DNA of 64,000 nt from Erythroxylum novogranatense (GCA_029891385.1 CM057224.1:35283005-35347004); one strand, 5' to 3'. Shown: positions 20,777 through 31,792, numbered from the stretch's first letter. Program-made: numbers and translations. Notes: a model not told the origin generated them from the sequence alone.

Positions 20777-20806
20777 GTAGTTTCGAGTTGTGCTTCCTTT
20801 AAGCCG

Positions 20807-22571
20807 TTCATGAATGGGATAATTTAATTCCGAGGACTTAAATGTTCCATTTATGTATTTACAAAGATAGTGCTTTTTGTGCTTAGGCGGTTTTGCCAAA
20901 AGGCATCCTGCCCATGTATCATTGCTTGCGTCCAGCTGGACTAGTAATTGATCATTCGTCTGGTAATTATAGAGTTTAGGAAGATCCTTACAGAGAGTTT
21001 TTAGTCGTTGAACGGCTTCAGTATCAGCGATTGTCCATTGCCATTGATAATTAGTGCTACATTTTTTCTGTAAAAGTCGTCTTTCTTTTGCTAAATCTTT
21101 CCAAAATCCTTGATCAGATATATAATTTAATAATCCTAAAAATTGTTGAACTTGTCTCCGATTTAATAATTGATTAGGAAAATCTTGTAATTTTTGTAAA
21201 ATATTAGGTTGTAATTGTAAATAACCTTGATGATTAAATTGTATTCCTAAAAACTCAATAGTTTGCTGAGCAATTATAGCTTTTCTTTTACTTAATATTA
21301 ATCCTTTGTCTTTACAACATCTCAAGAAAGTCAAAATTGTATTACAACGTTGTAATACAATTTTGACTTTCTTGAGATGATCTTATTTATCCTGATTAGA
21401 ATAAATTATAATGTCATCGATATAAACAAAAGTAAATTCTTCTAATCCTACTAAATTATTATCCATAAAGCATTGATAAATACTAGGCGCTTGTTTTAAT
21501 CCAAAAGGTAAAACATTCCATTGATAATGTTTCTGAGGAGGACAAGTGAATGATGTTAATGCTTTTGTATTATTATGAAGTCTTAATTGCCAATATCCTG
21601 ACTTGGCATCTAATGTTGTAAACCAAATATGACCTTTCAATTTGTTGATAATATAATCTTTTCTTGGTAATTTATAGGCATCTCCTATGGTTGCTTCATT
21701 TAATTTTCGATAGTTTATAACCATTCTTCTTTTTCCTCGTTTCTTTTCTGCTGAATTGTTCACATAAAAGGCTGGTGCTGAATGTTTACTTGTACTAGGC
21801 GTAATTAATCCTTTTTCTAGTAATTCACTACATTCCTGTGTAAATTCTTTTACATCTAATGGAGTGTAAGGAATATTATTTTTAATATTGATTTCTTGAA
21901 GAGGATCTTTTAATTTAATTTCAATAAGTTCTGTATTATGATTCTTTTGTGGATCTAAAAGATTTTCACTACATACTTGATCTAAAAGAGTATCAACTTC
22001 TAATTGTATAGTTGTATTATTTAGTAAATAAAATGTAATATGTTAAGCTTTTAGTTAACTAATTTAAGTTGTTGATAATAGGATGTATGATAGATAGGTA
22101 TTCGTAAAATAATAGACTTCTAATTGAGTTCCTTAATATATGGTGTTCAAGAGTAATATAATGTAAATATTGATGAAAAGGATTATATAATTTGAGAAAA
22201 TTATTTCCAATAATTAATGGTAATCCGATTCTTTTGATAGATAGAGGAACTATAAAAGCGTAATTTTCAATAATAAGAGTATTATAATAACTAACATACC
22301 ATATGGAGTTAAAACTTCCATCGGCAATTTTTACTTGTAATGGTTTATTCAATTTTTCCCATTTTAATGCTAGTTGTTTTGATGTTATACAAATAGTAGC
22401 TCCTGTGTCTATATATGCATTTACTTTAGTTTTCGTATTCTGAACTATTACTTGAATAAAAGTCGAATTGGAATTCGGTTTTTGATTCAGAGTTTTGGAT
22501 AATTGATTCATGTCAAGAGGATTCTGATTCATAGATATAAAGGGTAGTATCAGTATTGTAATCTGATTCAA
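20807..22571 (-). pseudogene. pol: Protease-RT-RNase H polyprotein (S4b)
   Basis: The protease has AYIDTGATICI (near 22400). The RT N-terminal half is open (21763-21383) with KRRMVINYRKLNE, LDAKSGYWQL and YIDD (21424-21413), stopped by Leu-to-TAA at about 21388. A 30-bp inverted duplication then creates a 62-bp palindrome (21318-21379) inside the gene. Beyond it the RT connection and first half of RNase H are open (21334-20807), up to the deletion junction after YPIHE. Confidence 0.88.
21318..21379. repeat. 62-bp perfect palindrome inside the RT gene
   Basis: The left arm CATCTCAAGAAAGTCAAAAT...ACAAC (31 nt) and right arm are exact reverse complements, with the centre between 21348 and 21349. 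The undamaged viral sequence here already holds the 14-bp palindrome TTACAACGTTGTAA, so the long palindrome looks like a fold-back copy started at that natural palindrome. Confidence 0.9.
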
Positions 22572-23800
22572 TTGGTTCTAAATGATTTTCTAAGGCTGAA
22601 CATAAAATTTGTACTTTATTGTTATATTGTTTGTCTTTCTTCTTGGGACATTCATTTGCATAATGACCTTCTTCGTTGTATAACCAACATTTACAATCTT
22701 TTTTCTTTTTAGGAAAAAATTGTTGTTTTTTCTTGTATTTGGGATTATATTTGTATGTTCTAAAATATTTTGGGTATGTTTTTGGTTGATATTTTTGTGG
22801 TCGATATCTTTTCCATTTATACTTCTGTGAATAATTTTTCCTATATGTTCTCGGGTTAAATATTTTATTTTTCTTCTTATGGGTGGAATAATTTCATTCA
22901 CATCCATATTGTTGGGGTACATCGGCATTTTGATCACAACATAATTTCAAATTTTTGTGTTTTAATGTTCGTTTTAATTTTGCCTCTAAACAAAAATCAA
23001 CTAGTAGATCACGTGTTAGTAATATTGCTCCTCCTAAATTGTGAGCTATTGTGTGATTTTCTATTCTTTCATAAAATGTTGTTGTACTTTTATATTAAAA
23101 GGATATGGTAATTTTGAATAAAATATGAATATACATTTCTTGTTCTAATCTTGGTAATTTATAATAATGTTTTAGAATTCAAAATAAAAGCTTCTAAATA
23201 ATAGATATCACAAATCTTTAAATTATTTAAATGTCTTAATGCTTTTAATCGTTTTGCTTTAAGAATATCTCGCTTGATGAAAGATAATATCTTTTCCAAA
23301 AATTCCTTATATATTTCTTCTCCAATAACATCAAATTTATCATCATCGGTTACTTGACTAAGATAATGGGGTGTATTTTGTAGTGCTTGAGCATTTTCTC
23401 ATAAAAAAACTTGTACAATTCCGGATGTTTTGTAAATAATAAAATTCCAAAGAGAATCTTTATTACCAGTTCGATTTCCAAAAGGATTTTCTACTTGCAA
23501 TAATAATAGTATTTTTGCAAACCATTCTTGAAAATTTTCTTCGGCGTTAGTAGTGTAGTCTAGATTTAATATACTATCAGATCCTAATTTTGAAATTTTT
23601 GGTTTATATTTGTCAGGGTATTTGCGGATTTTGGTTCCTTTGTAATAATAACCTTGTTGATTTAGAAAGTCATCCTTATTGTTAGGTATCGATGAATAAT
23701 TTGTAGGTTGAAATTCTTTTTTACGTTTATCACCTAATTTTCCTTTTAGTTTTAATTCCTGTGTTTGACTACTTTCTGGTTTTTCATCTTTATCCATTAC
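22426..23800 (-). pseudogene. CP: Pararetrovirus coat protein (S4b)
   Basis: It begins at the MDKDEKPESS segment (residue about 65 of the protein), next to an AT-rich repeat at about 23805. It is open to about 23400, where a run of T causes a frameshift. The basic region and zinc knuckle remain near 22650-22690 but the first knuckle residues are altered (CWLYNEEGHYANEC, the second Cys being Tyr). It ends at the TAA at 22426. Confidence 0.8.
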
Positions 23801-23810
23801 ATACTTAGTT

Positions 23811-23814
<4 letters not shown>

Positions 23815-23842
<28 letters not shown>

Positions 23843-24617
23843 TATTATTATTATTATTGTTAAAATAATAACAATAATAATAAAGTTTATTATTAACATT
23901 ATTATCATTATTATTATTATTAACATCATCATCATCATCATCATCATTATTATTATTATTATTGATATTATTATTACTATAAATTTTCTATTATTTATTT
24001 ATTTATTATTATTATTAACCATATTATTATTATTGTTATTATTACTACTACTATTATTACGATTATAATAATTATTTATTATTGTTAATTTATTGTTATT
24101 ATTATTATTAATTATTCTTACTATTATTAGTTATTATTATTATAAATTTTCTACTTATTATTATTATTATTATTATTATCATTAACTTTATCATTATTAT
24201 TATTATTGTTATTATTATTACTATAAATTTTCTATTTTTTATAATTATTTATTGTTAATAATAATAACAATAATAATAAAGTTTATTATTAACATTATTA
24301 TCATTATTATTATTATTAACATCATCATCATCATCATCATCATTATTATTATTATTATTGATATTATTATTACTATAAATTTTCTATTATTTATTTATTT
24401 ATTTATTATTATTATTAACCATATTATTATTATTGTTATTATTACTACTACTATTATTACAATTATAATAATTATTTATTATTGTTAATTTATTATTATT
24501 ATTATTATTGTTATTATTATTATTAATTATTCTTACTATTATTAGTTATTATCATAAATTTTCTACTTATTATTATTATTATTATTATTATCATCATTAA
24601 CTTTATCATTATTATTA
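23815..24617. repeat. AT-rich (ATT/ATC)n block with a long-period duplication
   Basis: Trinucleotide ATT, ATC and related repeats extend for about 800 bp. A longer unit of about 380 bp (from AATAATAACAATAATAATAA at about 23866 through the TATAAATTTTC motifs) is repeated from about 24259, so this is a duplicated block and not a simple microsatellite. Parts recur at 34354-34996 and 40001-40128. The block separates S4b from S5. Polyisoleucine frames across it are spurious. Confidence 0.85.
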
Positions 24618-24745
24618 ATATTTCAAGAAGTAGCCAAAGTAGGAATTAAAATACAACCAAAAATACAACCTCTTCCAAAGAATACAACAACCTTTTATCC
24701 ACCAACATTACTCGAAAGAAGACATTCTTTTCCGAATCATGATAA
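24618..24745 (+). pseudogene. MP: Movement-protein fragment (S5)
   Basis: About 128 bp match the C-terminal region of MP (FQEVAKVGIKIQPKIQPLP), on the opposite strand from the segments on both sides. It ends at CGAATCATGAT, where minus-strand pol sequence starts. Confidence 0.6.
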
Positions 24746-25226
24746 ATAGGTATCCTTAAAATAATTGATTTTTGATTAATTTCTTTTATTGAAGGTGTTC
24801 GTAGTGTAATATAATGTAAATATTGACATAAAGGATTATATAATTTTAAAAACTATTTTCAATAATGAGTGGTAATCCTGATTCTTTTTGATAGATAGAA
24901 GGAACTATAAATGTGTATTTTTCGATAATAATTGTATTATAATAACTAACAAACCAAACGGAATTAAAACTTCCATCGGCGATTTTTACTTGTAATGGTT
25001 TATTTAATTTTTTCCATTTTAATTGAAGTTGTCGTGATGCTATACAAATAGTAGCTCCTGTATCAATATATGCATTAATTTGAGTATTAATTTTCGGAAC
25101 TAGTACTTGAATAAATGTTGAATTGGAATTTTGTGTCTGATTCAGAGGGTTGACTAAATGATTCATCTGAATTGTTTTTTGAATTATAAATATATAAAGA
25201 AATATCTGTATCATAATCAGATTCAA
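24746..25226 (-). pseudogene. pol: Protease part of pol (S6)
   Basis: This is the N-terminal part of pol overlapping the CP 3' end. It carries AYIDTGATICIASRQL with the catalytic Asp-Thr-Gly near 25055-25064, and SFNSVWFVSYYNT. A 1-nt loss near 24850 breaks the frame, and the gene is cut at 24746 before the RT. Confidence 0.75.
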
Positions 25227-26148
25227 TTGGTTCTAATTGATGATTGAGAGCTGAACTTAGTATATGTAATTTTTGAGTATATTGCTTATCTTTTCGTTTA
25301 GGACATTCATTTGCATAATGTCCTTCTTCTTTACATAACCGACATTTACAATCTTTTTTCTTTTGAGGACAATATTTTTGTTTTTGTTTATACTTTGGAT
25401 TATACTTATATCGTCGAAAATATTTAGGAAATTTTTTGGGTTTATCTGGTGATGGTCTATATCTTTTCCATTTATACTTTTTATAATGATTTTTTCTATA
25501 TCTAGGGTTAAATTTCTTCCTTTTATGTTTGTATTTATGCTAATAGTTTTGAGTACACCCATATTGTTGGGGGACATCTGCATTTTGATCACAACATAAT
25601 TTTAGTTGTTGATGTTTTAATGTTTGTTTAAGTTTTGATTCTAAACAAAATTCTATTAATAGATCTTTTGTTACTAGTATGGCTCCACCTAAATTATGTG
25701 CCACTTGATGTTGTTCTATTTTATCATGAAAATTTTGTTGTACTTTTACATTAAAAGGGTATGGTAATTTTTGGATAAATACATGAATATACATTTCTTG
25801 TTCTATTCGGGGTAATTTATAATAATGTCGTTGGAATTCACATATAAAAGCATCTAAATAATATATATCACAGAGATGTATATTATTTAAATGTCTAAGT
25901 GCTTTGAGTCTGTTTTCGTTATCTCTAGTAGCTTTGTGAAAGATTACATCTTGGACAAAAAATTCTTTATAAATTTCATCTCCAATGATTTCAAAGGTAT
26001 CTTCATCTTGTATTTTACTAATATAATGGGGTGTGTTTTGTAATGCTTGAGCGTTTTCAATGAGAGAATTTTGAACATTTCCTGATGTTTTATATACTAC
26101 AAAATTCCATAAAGAATCCTTGTTGTTTGGTCTATCTCCAAATGGTTT
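25087..26148 (-). pseudogene. CP: Pararetrovirus coat protein, middle and C-terminus (S6)
   Basis: Starts inside the capsid core (KPFGDRPNNKDS region) at the junction near 26149. It contains the open block 25794-25540, a stop (TAA) near 25541, the basic region and a knuckle read as CRLCKEEGHYANEC (Trp replaced by Arg but the metal ligands kept, about 25340-25300), and ends at 25087. Sequence is closest to S1/S2. Confidence 0.8.
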
Positions 26149-26284
26149 TTATTTGCAAAGATAGTGCTTTTTGTGCTTAGGCGGTTTTGCCAAAAGGCAT
26201 CCTGCCCATGTATCTATGCTTGCGTCCAGCTGGACTAGTAATGTGGATTCACTGAGTACCAATTTACTACAAGCACTAATTATA
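26149..26284. pseudogene. pol: Two tiny RNase H fragments in opposite orientations (S7)
   Basis: 26149-26242 is minus-strand RNase H sequence (LDAS.DTWAGCLLAKPPKHKKH region) and 26243-26284 is plus-strand RNase H from about 100 codons further on. They lie between CP (S6) and ORF C/B (S8), so three joints fall within 140 bp. This suggests end-joining of several short viral DNA pieces. Confidence 0.7.
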
Positions 26285-26311
26285 AAGAAATATGCTAAAG
26301 TAAGAGTCATA

Positions 26312-26554
26312 TTAATCAATGAATAATGTCATGTCATGCTGAAGTTCGATGGGATCTGCTTTTACTGAATTATAAATGTATAGAGTCTGATTTAATAAAA
26401 TGCGTGCATTTAGTAAAAGTTGAGAACATTGGTGTTGCTTAGCTAATTCGATATGGTCTTTATATAATTGAATAAATTTCTTTTGTTCTTTTTCGATTTC
26501 CAGATAAAAATTTATTTGTTGCTTAAGATGTTTATGATACTCAAAATAAGTCAT
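26312..26554 (-). CDS. Viral ORF B, 80 aa (S8)
   Basis: The frame is intact: it starts MTYFEYHKHLKQQINFYLEI, has a Lys/Gln/Glu-rich helix, a conserved HQCSQLLLNARILL block and TLYIYNSVKAD, and ends FID. It is predicted to be helical throughout, with one Cys. It lies 8 nt after the ORF A stop. The function is unknown. A short ORF C start remnant (26285-26330) follows before the junction. Confidence 0.65.
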   Translation of the reverse strand: MTYFEYHKHLKQQINFYLEIEKEQKKFIQLYKDHIELAKQHQCSQLLLNARILLNQTLYIYNSVKADPIELQHDMTLFID

Positions 26555-26561
26555 TTATTTA

Positions 26562-26880
26562 TTAATCAGCAAGAGTTGAAAGCTTGGATACAAGATATTT
26601 GCGAATTGATATTATCTCTTGTATACTTTCACCTAAAAACTGAATTAATTCTGCTGCCTGGTTCTTCATTGTAGTAGCAGTCTTGATTATTTGTTGTGCA
26701 TCTTCATATAGCGGATGACTAATAGGAACCTGGAACTTGGGATCTTGACACATATTATGTGCTTTTTTTGTTACGTGCAATATATTTTATCTTTAGTTCT
26801 TCATAATGTGATTCCTGTGCATTTAAACTCTTAATCTACTTCTTGAGTTCATGCTTATAATTGAAATAAGAATATTCCAT
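26562..26880 (-). pseudogene. Viral ORF A (S8)
   Basis: The full-length homologue starts at the ATG at 26880 (MEYSYFNYKHELK). A stop occurs near 26839 and a 1-nt gain near 26770 shifts the frame; the second half (26780-26562) is open and ends KYLVSKLSTLAD. The primer-site-like TTGTATCCAAGC is near 26592-26581. Confidence 0.6.
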
Positions 26881-27404
26881 ACTGAAAGAAGTTAAATTTT
26901 TGTAAGTTTTGTAAGACGAGAGAATATTTTATACATGATGATGATAATATGAATAATTTTAAGAATGCATATAAGAATGATACAAATAATTTTATGTATA
27001 ACAGCAACGAGTAATAATAATAATATGATAATAAATTGACAAAAAGAAATCATAAACACCTAACCTGATATTTCTCTGGACTCGCTTGAACGTCAAATTT
27101 AGACTAATTGCGAAGAGAGAGTTTTCAGAAGAGAGTGTTTATTGATAGCTCATTGTGTCGTAACACATTACAAACTAAGCTATATATAGAACTGAAAAAG
27201 AAAAAGCGAAAGATGCTAAAGAAGGCATCTTTGGTAAAGAAAAGAAAGAAATGACTCAAAGTAAAATAAGATGCTAAAGTAGACATTGTATAAGACATAA
27301 AGAAAAGATTCGAAAAAGAAAAGACATAATATGTACAGATGGACGGTCTTAGTTAAAAGACCTACATTATTGCTTTGTTGCTTTTGTCGGTAGATACCGA
27401 CAAA
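26881..27404 (-). promoter_or_regulatory. Viral intergenic region and leader (S8)
   Basis: Along the minus strand: stem GGTCTT..AAGACC (27362-27345), TATATATA (27188-27181), AATAAA 38 bp further on (27143-27138), donor CAG/GTTAGG (intron start 27064) and acceptor TCTTTCAG (26882) one base before the ORF A ATG. All elements are in the same order as in S3. Confidence 0.65.
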
Positions 27405-27858
27405 TTATTCTTCAATAATGACGTGGTCGTTGTCAGTAGTGCTGAGTGCATCTGGTATTCGTGATGCTGATGGACACATTGAACACTTATGTGTTGGATA
27501 CTCCTGTATTTGCTTACATAGTGCTTCTTTCCAGGCTGGGATGAGACCTTGGAAATATTATGATAAATCATTGAATGGTGCTCTGAACTTTTGTAAAATT
27601 TGTAATTCGTTTGAAGAAATCGGACTTTTATATGCTAATGTCATAATAATCTGATTTCCTTTGTAGTTGATCCTTGTTGTTGATTCGGATGTAATTCTGA
27701 TGCATTGGTGATATACTCCTTCTAAACAGTTCAAATTGAATTTGTTAATCAAATCCCAATTGAACTCGTATTGTGGTGCTTCGTCAATTGGTGGATATTG
27801 AAGATTGCTTACTCCGATTTGGAGAAAAACAATCCTTGGTGCTTTAATGGCTGCATGA
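27405..27858 (-). pseudogene. TAV: Transactivator, C-terminal third (S8)
   Basis: Begins at HAAIKAPRIVFLQIGVSNLQ and is open to about 27558; a stop and shift near 27550 precede the C-terminal Cys/acidic segment, which ends at TAA 27405. The left viral neighbour is replaced at 27858 by plus-strand MP sequence through the shared bases GCTGCATGA. Confidence 0.75.
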
Positions 27859-28126
27859 TTAAAATTCAATACTAGATTAAAATTAGGCATTCCCTTAATA
27901 TCATCCGAATTAGACAAAACTATTACAATATAAATTTTATCGAGATAATCTTATGACTCAAGGACAATACCCGTTTTCTTTAACTTATCAAATTAGTTAT
28001 GCACTAACAAATTCTCATCATAGTATCGATTTTAAACATACAGAACAAATTTATTTAGACCAATTATTTCAAGAAGTAGCCAAAGTAGGAATCAAAATAC
28101 AACCAAAAATACAACCCCTTCCAGCA
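27857..28126 (+). pseudogene. MP: Movement-protein fragment (S9)
   Basis: Matches the C-terminal half of MP (QGQYPFSLTYQISYALTNSH, HTEQIYLDQLFQEVAKVGIKIQP). It is fused at 28127 to the tail of ORF D, so MP sequence precedes ORF D, the reverse of viral order. This marks an internal joint. Confidence 0.7.
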
Positions 28127-28440
28127 TTTATCAACAGTACAAAGACTACATCAAGCATATATCAATATGTTAGAACAATTAGAACATATTAGAAACGATC
28201 ATCACTGTTATCATTCAATATGACTTCTCAATCTTCAACCATATTAGATGTCGACAATTTAGAATTAACAGAATCATTAGGAACTTTTAAAGTTTCTACT
28301 TTAATTAATCAAGAAAAACAAAAACAAATCGCCAAAGCTCAATTAGATTTAAAGAAATGACAAGATATTCATAAATCAACAATAAAACAAAATTTTAACA
28401 GACAAAATCTTATCTATTTTGGAAAAATAATTCAAGAAAC
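28127..28440 (+). pseudogene. MP: ORF D tail and movement-protein N-terminus (S9)
   Basis: 28127-28222 is the last third of ORF D; MP begins at the ATG at 28220 in the usual ATGA overlap and reads SSTILDVDNLELTESLGTFK, with a stop near 28360. MP is cut at 28440 by a TRIM-like element, after FGKIIQET. Confidence 0.7.
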
Positions 28441-28659
28441 ACTGATCTACCCAAAACTCGAGTTGAAGGTAGGGCGGAACCAAATCTTATAAGCCCACCA
28501 CGTTTCCGCGGTAGCCCATGCGTATCCACGCAGCCTATACTACGCTTCGTCCTGTCCGAGATTCGAACACATGACATGGGGGTTACCTGTAAGCTCTGAT
28601 ACCACTGATCTACCCAAAACTCGAGTTGAAGGTAGGACGGAACCAAATCTTATAAGCCA
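28441..28659 (-). mobile_element. TRIM-like short retroelement
   Basis: Two direct repeats of about 54 bp (TGATCTACCCAAAACTCGAG onward, at 28443 and 28606) flank about 110 bp. Read on the minus strand, the first repeat ends GGGTAGATCA and is followed by G and TGGTATCAGAGC (28604-28593), a perfect initiator-tRNA-Met primer site. The size and layout fit a terminal-repeat retrotransposon in miniature. GTTCGAATCTCGG in the middle resembles a pol III B box, so a SINE-like origin is the alternative. It separates MP from a TAV fragment. Confidence 0.55.
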
Positions 28660-29349
28660 CCCAAAAGCAGTCATATTTCCAGGAGCAGAACCTTTGACAA
28701 CATATCTACTATTTCAGAGTGGACTCGTCGACACTATTTACATTCAAGATTTGAAATTACTAGCAGACTTTCCCTCCGGGTTAGTCAATGCCATTAAGCA
28801 ATATAAGGATCGTTTCGCAAAAGAACAGGAACTCTATATATCAAGGTATATAGTAGTTATCCGATCTTTGAAGCAGCCGAAGCAAAAGAAGTAATACATG
28901 CATCCATTAAAGCACCACGGATTATTTTTCTCCAAATTGGAGTTAGTAATCTTCAATACCCACCTATTGATGAAGCACCACAATACGAATTCAATTGGGA
29001 TTTGATCAACAAGTTCAACCTCAATTGTCTTGAAGGAGTATATACTCAATGTACCAGGATTACAGCAGAATCAACAGTTAAGATTAATTATCGTGGAAAT
29101 CAGATTCTTATGATCTCAGCGTATAAGAATCCAATATTATCCAATGAGCTATAAGTCGTACAAAGATTCCGAGCACCATTTGATAACTTATCAGAATATT
29201 TTCAAGATCTGAGTCAAGCATGGAAAGAAGCAATATGCAAGCAAATCCAGGAGTATCCTACGCATCGTTGTAGGAACTGTGCATCATCATCAAAAGTACC
29301 AGATGCCCATAAAGATTACGATGACGATCTAGTCATCATTGAAGAATAG
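28660..29349 (+). pseudogene. TAV: Transactivator, C-terminal half (S10)
   Basis: Begins at PKAVIFPGAEPLTTYLLFQS and continues through LADTIYIQDLK-like sequence and LQIGVSNLQYPP to the C-terminal RNCASSSK and VIIEE-stop (TAG 29347). A frame break occurs near 28836 and TAA near 29152. Sequence is closest to S4b. Confidence 0.78.
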
Positions 29350-29510
29350 TCCGTCAGTAGCTACGGACAAAGCAACAAAGTATCAAATAATGTAGGCCTT
29401 TTTATAAAGACCGTCCATCTGTACATAGTCTGTCTTTTTATGTTTTCTTTAGCATCTTACTTTACTTTACTGTACTTTACTTTTTCTTTATGTCCAAGTC
29501 AGTCCTTTAC

Positions 29511-29512
<2 letters not shown>
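29350..29512 (+). promoter_or_regulatory. Viral intergenic region fragment (S10)
   Basis: The first 160 bp of the intergenic region, including the stem GGCCTTT..AAAGACC (29395-29412). It is cut by an (ATT)n tract before the TATA box, so no promoter remains. Confidence 0.5.
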
Positions 29513-29570
<58 letters not shown>

Positions 29571-29693
29571 GTTATATAATTTGTATTTATGATTATTCAA
29601 ATTTATTATTACAATTTATTCAAATTTATTATTATTATTATTATTGTTATTATTATTATTATATAATTTGTATTTGTATTTATATTTATTCAA

Positions 29694-29730
<37 letters not shown>
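29513..29730. repeat. (ATT)n microsatellite at a viral breakpoint
   Basis: Two long (ATT/TTA)n runs are separated by a twice-repeated ATAATTTGTATTTATGATTATT-like unit. The tract replaces the viral promoter/leader and ORFs A-C between S10 and S11. It has no coding potential. Confidence 0.9.
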
Positions 29731-29731
<1 letters not shown>

Positions 29732-29914
29732 GGATAATATTCGTCATAATGAAGATCGAATCAATTATCTTATTTTTGTCGGTGTCAATCGACTAGGTAG
29801 AAGACCATATACAGAACATTTATCAACAGTACAAAGACTACATCAAGCATATATCAATCTGTTAGAACAATTAGAACATATTAGAAACGATCATCACTGA
29901 TATCATTCAATATG
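29731..29914 (+). pseudogene. Viral ORF D, 5'-truncated (S11)
   Basis: The CPIC start is missing; the conserved core (RINYLIFVGVNRLGRRPYTEH) is present. A TGA near 29898 ends it a few codons early. The ancestral stop is in the ATGA overlap with MP at 29912. Confidence 0.55.
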
Positions 29915-30230
29915 ACTTCTCAATCTTCAACCATATTAGATGTCGACAATTTAGAATTAACAGAATCATCAGGAACTTTTAAAGTTTCTACTTTAATTAA
30001 TCAAGAAAAACATAAACAAATCGCCAAAGCTCAATTAGATTTAAAGAAAGGACAAGATATTCATAAATCAACAATAAAACAAATTTTTAACAGACAAAAT
30101 CTTATCTATTTTGGAAAAATAATTCAAGAAACACCCATTAGAATTGATCAATGTAATGTAAATTTACGAATTAGTTTAATAGGCCCTGAACAAATTAATC
30201 GACAAAATTACAAAAATACCCCGACAACGA
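29912..30230 (+). pseudogene. MP: Movement protein N-terminus fused to ORF F end (S11)
   Basis: MTSQSSTILDVDNLELTESS starts the frame; it stays open through FGKIIQETPIRIDQ to about 30208. There it joins the last codons of ORF F through a short shared stretch (CAAAATTAC), deleting the rest of MP and most of ORF F. The fused frame ends just before the CP start in the usual TAAATG context. Confidence 0.7.
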
Positions 30231-30236
30231 GGATAA

Positions 30237-31792
30237 ATGCAGGATCAATCAATAGAAGATATTGAAAAGAATATTCAACTACAATTGACCGAAGTAACAG
30301 ATTTAATACATAAATTACATCTGACACCTACAGAATAAGTATGTCCAGTTTTTTCACATGATCATAAAGATGAAATAATTATTGGATATGAATCTGAGCA
30401 GGATCAAGACCTTTTTATGGATAAAGATGAAAAACTAGAAAGTAGTCAAACACAAGAATTAAAACTAAAACGAAAATTAGGTGATAAACGTAAAAAAGAA
30501 TTTCAACCTACAAATTATTCATGGATACCTAACAATAAGGATGACTTTCTAAATCAAAAAGGTTATTATTACAAAGGAACTAAAATCCGCAAAAACCCTG
30601 ACGAATATAAACCAAAAATTTCAAAATTAGGATCTGATAGTATATTAAATCTAGACTGCACTACTAACGTCGAAGAAATTTTTCAAGAATGGTTTGCAAA
30701 AATACTATTATTATTGCAAGTAGAAAATCCTTTTGGAAATCGAATTGATAATAAAGATTCTCTTTGGAATTTTATTATTTACAAAACATCCGGAATTGTA
30801 CAAGATTTTTTACGAGAAAATGCTCAAGCACTACAAAATACACCCCATTATCTTCGTCAAGTAACTGATGATGATAAATTTGATGTTATTGGAGAAGAAA
30901 TATATAAGGAATTTTTTGGAAAAGATATTATCTTTCATCAAGCAGATATTCTTAAAGCAAAACGATTAAAAGCATTAAGACATTTAAATAATTTACAGAT
31001 TTGTGATATCTATTATTTAGAAGCTTTTATTTGCGAATTCCAAAAACATTATTATAAATTACCAAGAGTAGAACAAGAAATGTATATTCATATTTTTATT
31101 CAAAATTACCATATCCTTTTAATATAAAAGTACAACAACATTTTTATGAAAGAATAGAAAATCACACAATAGCTCACAATTTAGGAGGAGCAATATTAGT
31201 AACACGTGATCTACTAGTTGATTTTTGTTTAGAGGCAAAATTAAAACGAACATTAAAACACAAAAATTTGAAATTATGTTGTGATCAAAATGCCGATGTA
31301 CCCCAACAATATGGATGCGAACGAAATTATTCCACCCATATGAAGAAAAAGAAAATATTTAACCCAAGAACATATAGGAAAAATTATTCAAGGAAGTATA
31401 AATGGAAAAGATATCGACCACAAAAATATCAACCAAAAACATACCCAAAATATTTTAGGAAATACAAATATAATCCCAAATACAAGAAAAAACAACAGTT
31501 TTGTCCTAAAAAGAAAAAAGATTTTAAATGTTGGTTATGCAAAGAAGAAGGTCATTATGCAAATGAATGTCCCAAGAAGAAAGACAAACAATATAACAAT
31601 AAAGTACAAATTTTATGTTCAGCCTTAGAAAATCATTTAGAACCAATTGAATCAGATTACAATACTGATACTACCCTTTATATCTATGAATCAGAATCCT
31701 CTTCACATGAATCAATTATCCAAAACTCTGAATCAAACACCGAATTCCAATTCGACTTTTATTCAAGTAATAGTTCAGAACACGAAAACTAA
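30237..31792 (+). pseudogene. CP: Pararetrovirus coat protein, full length with breaks (S11)
   Basis: The most complete CP here. It starts MQDQSIEDIEKNIQ; a stop (TAA) follows at about 30336. 30417-31127 is open and holds the capsid core (YYYKGTKIRK, GIVQDFLRENAQALQNTPHY). A 1-nt loss near 31106 shifts the frame; 31268-31792 holds the Lys/Arg-rich region, the knuckle CWLCKEEGHYANEC (about 31530-31571) and the acidic tail. The ancestral length is about 515 codons. Confidence 0.85.

Noticed and set aside
24252..24488. polyisoleucine open frames in AT repeats (also 34790-35026 and part of 23399-23947)
   Set aside because: They are translations of (ATT)n and (ATC)n repeats and have no protein character.
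28441..28659. tRNA gene suggested by TGGTATCAGAGC and GTTCGAATCTCGG
   Set aside because: No cloverleaf can be drawn, and the first motif fits a primer-binding site next to a terminal repeat.
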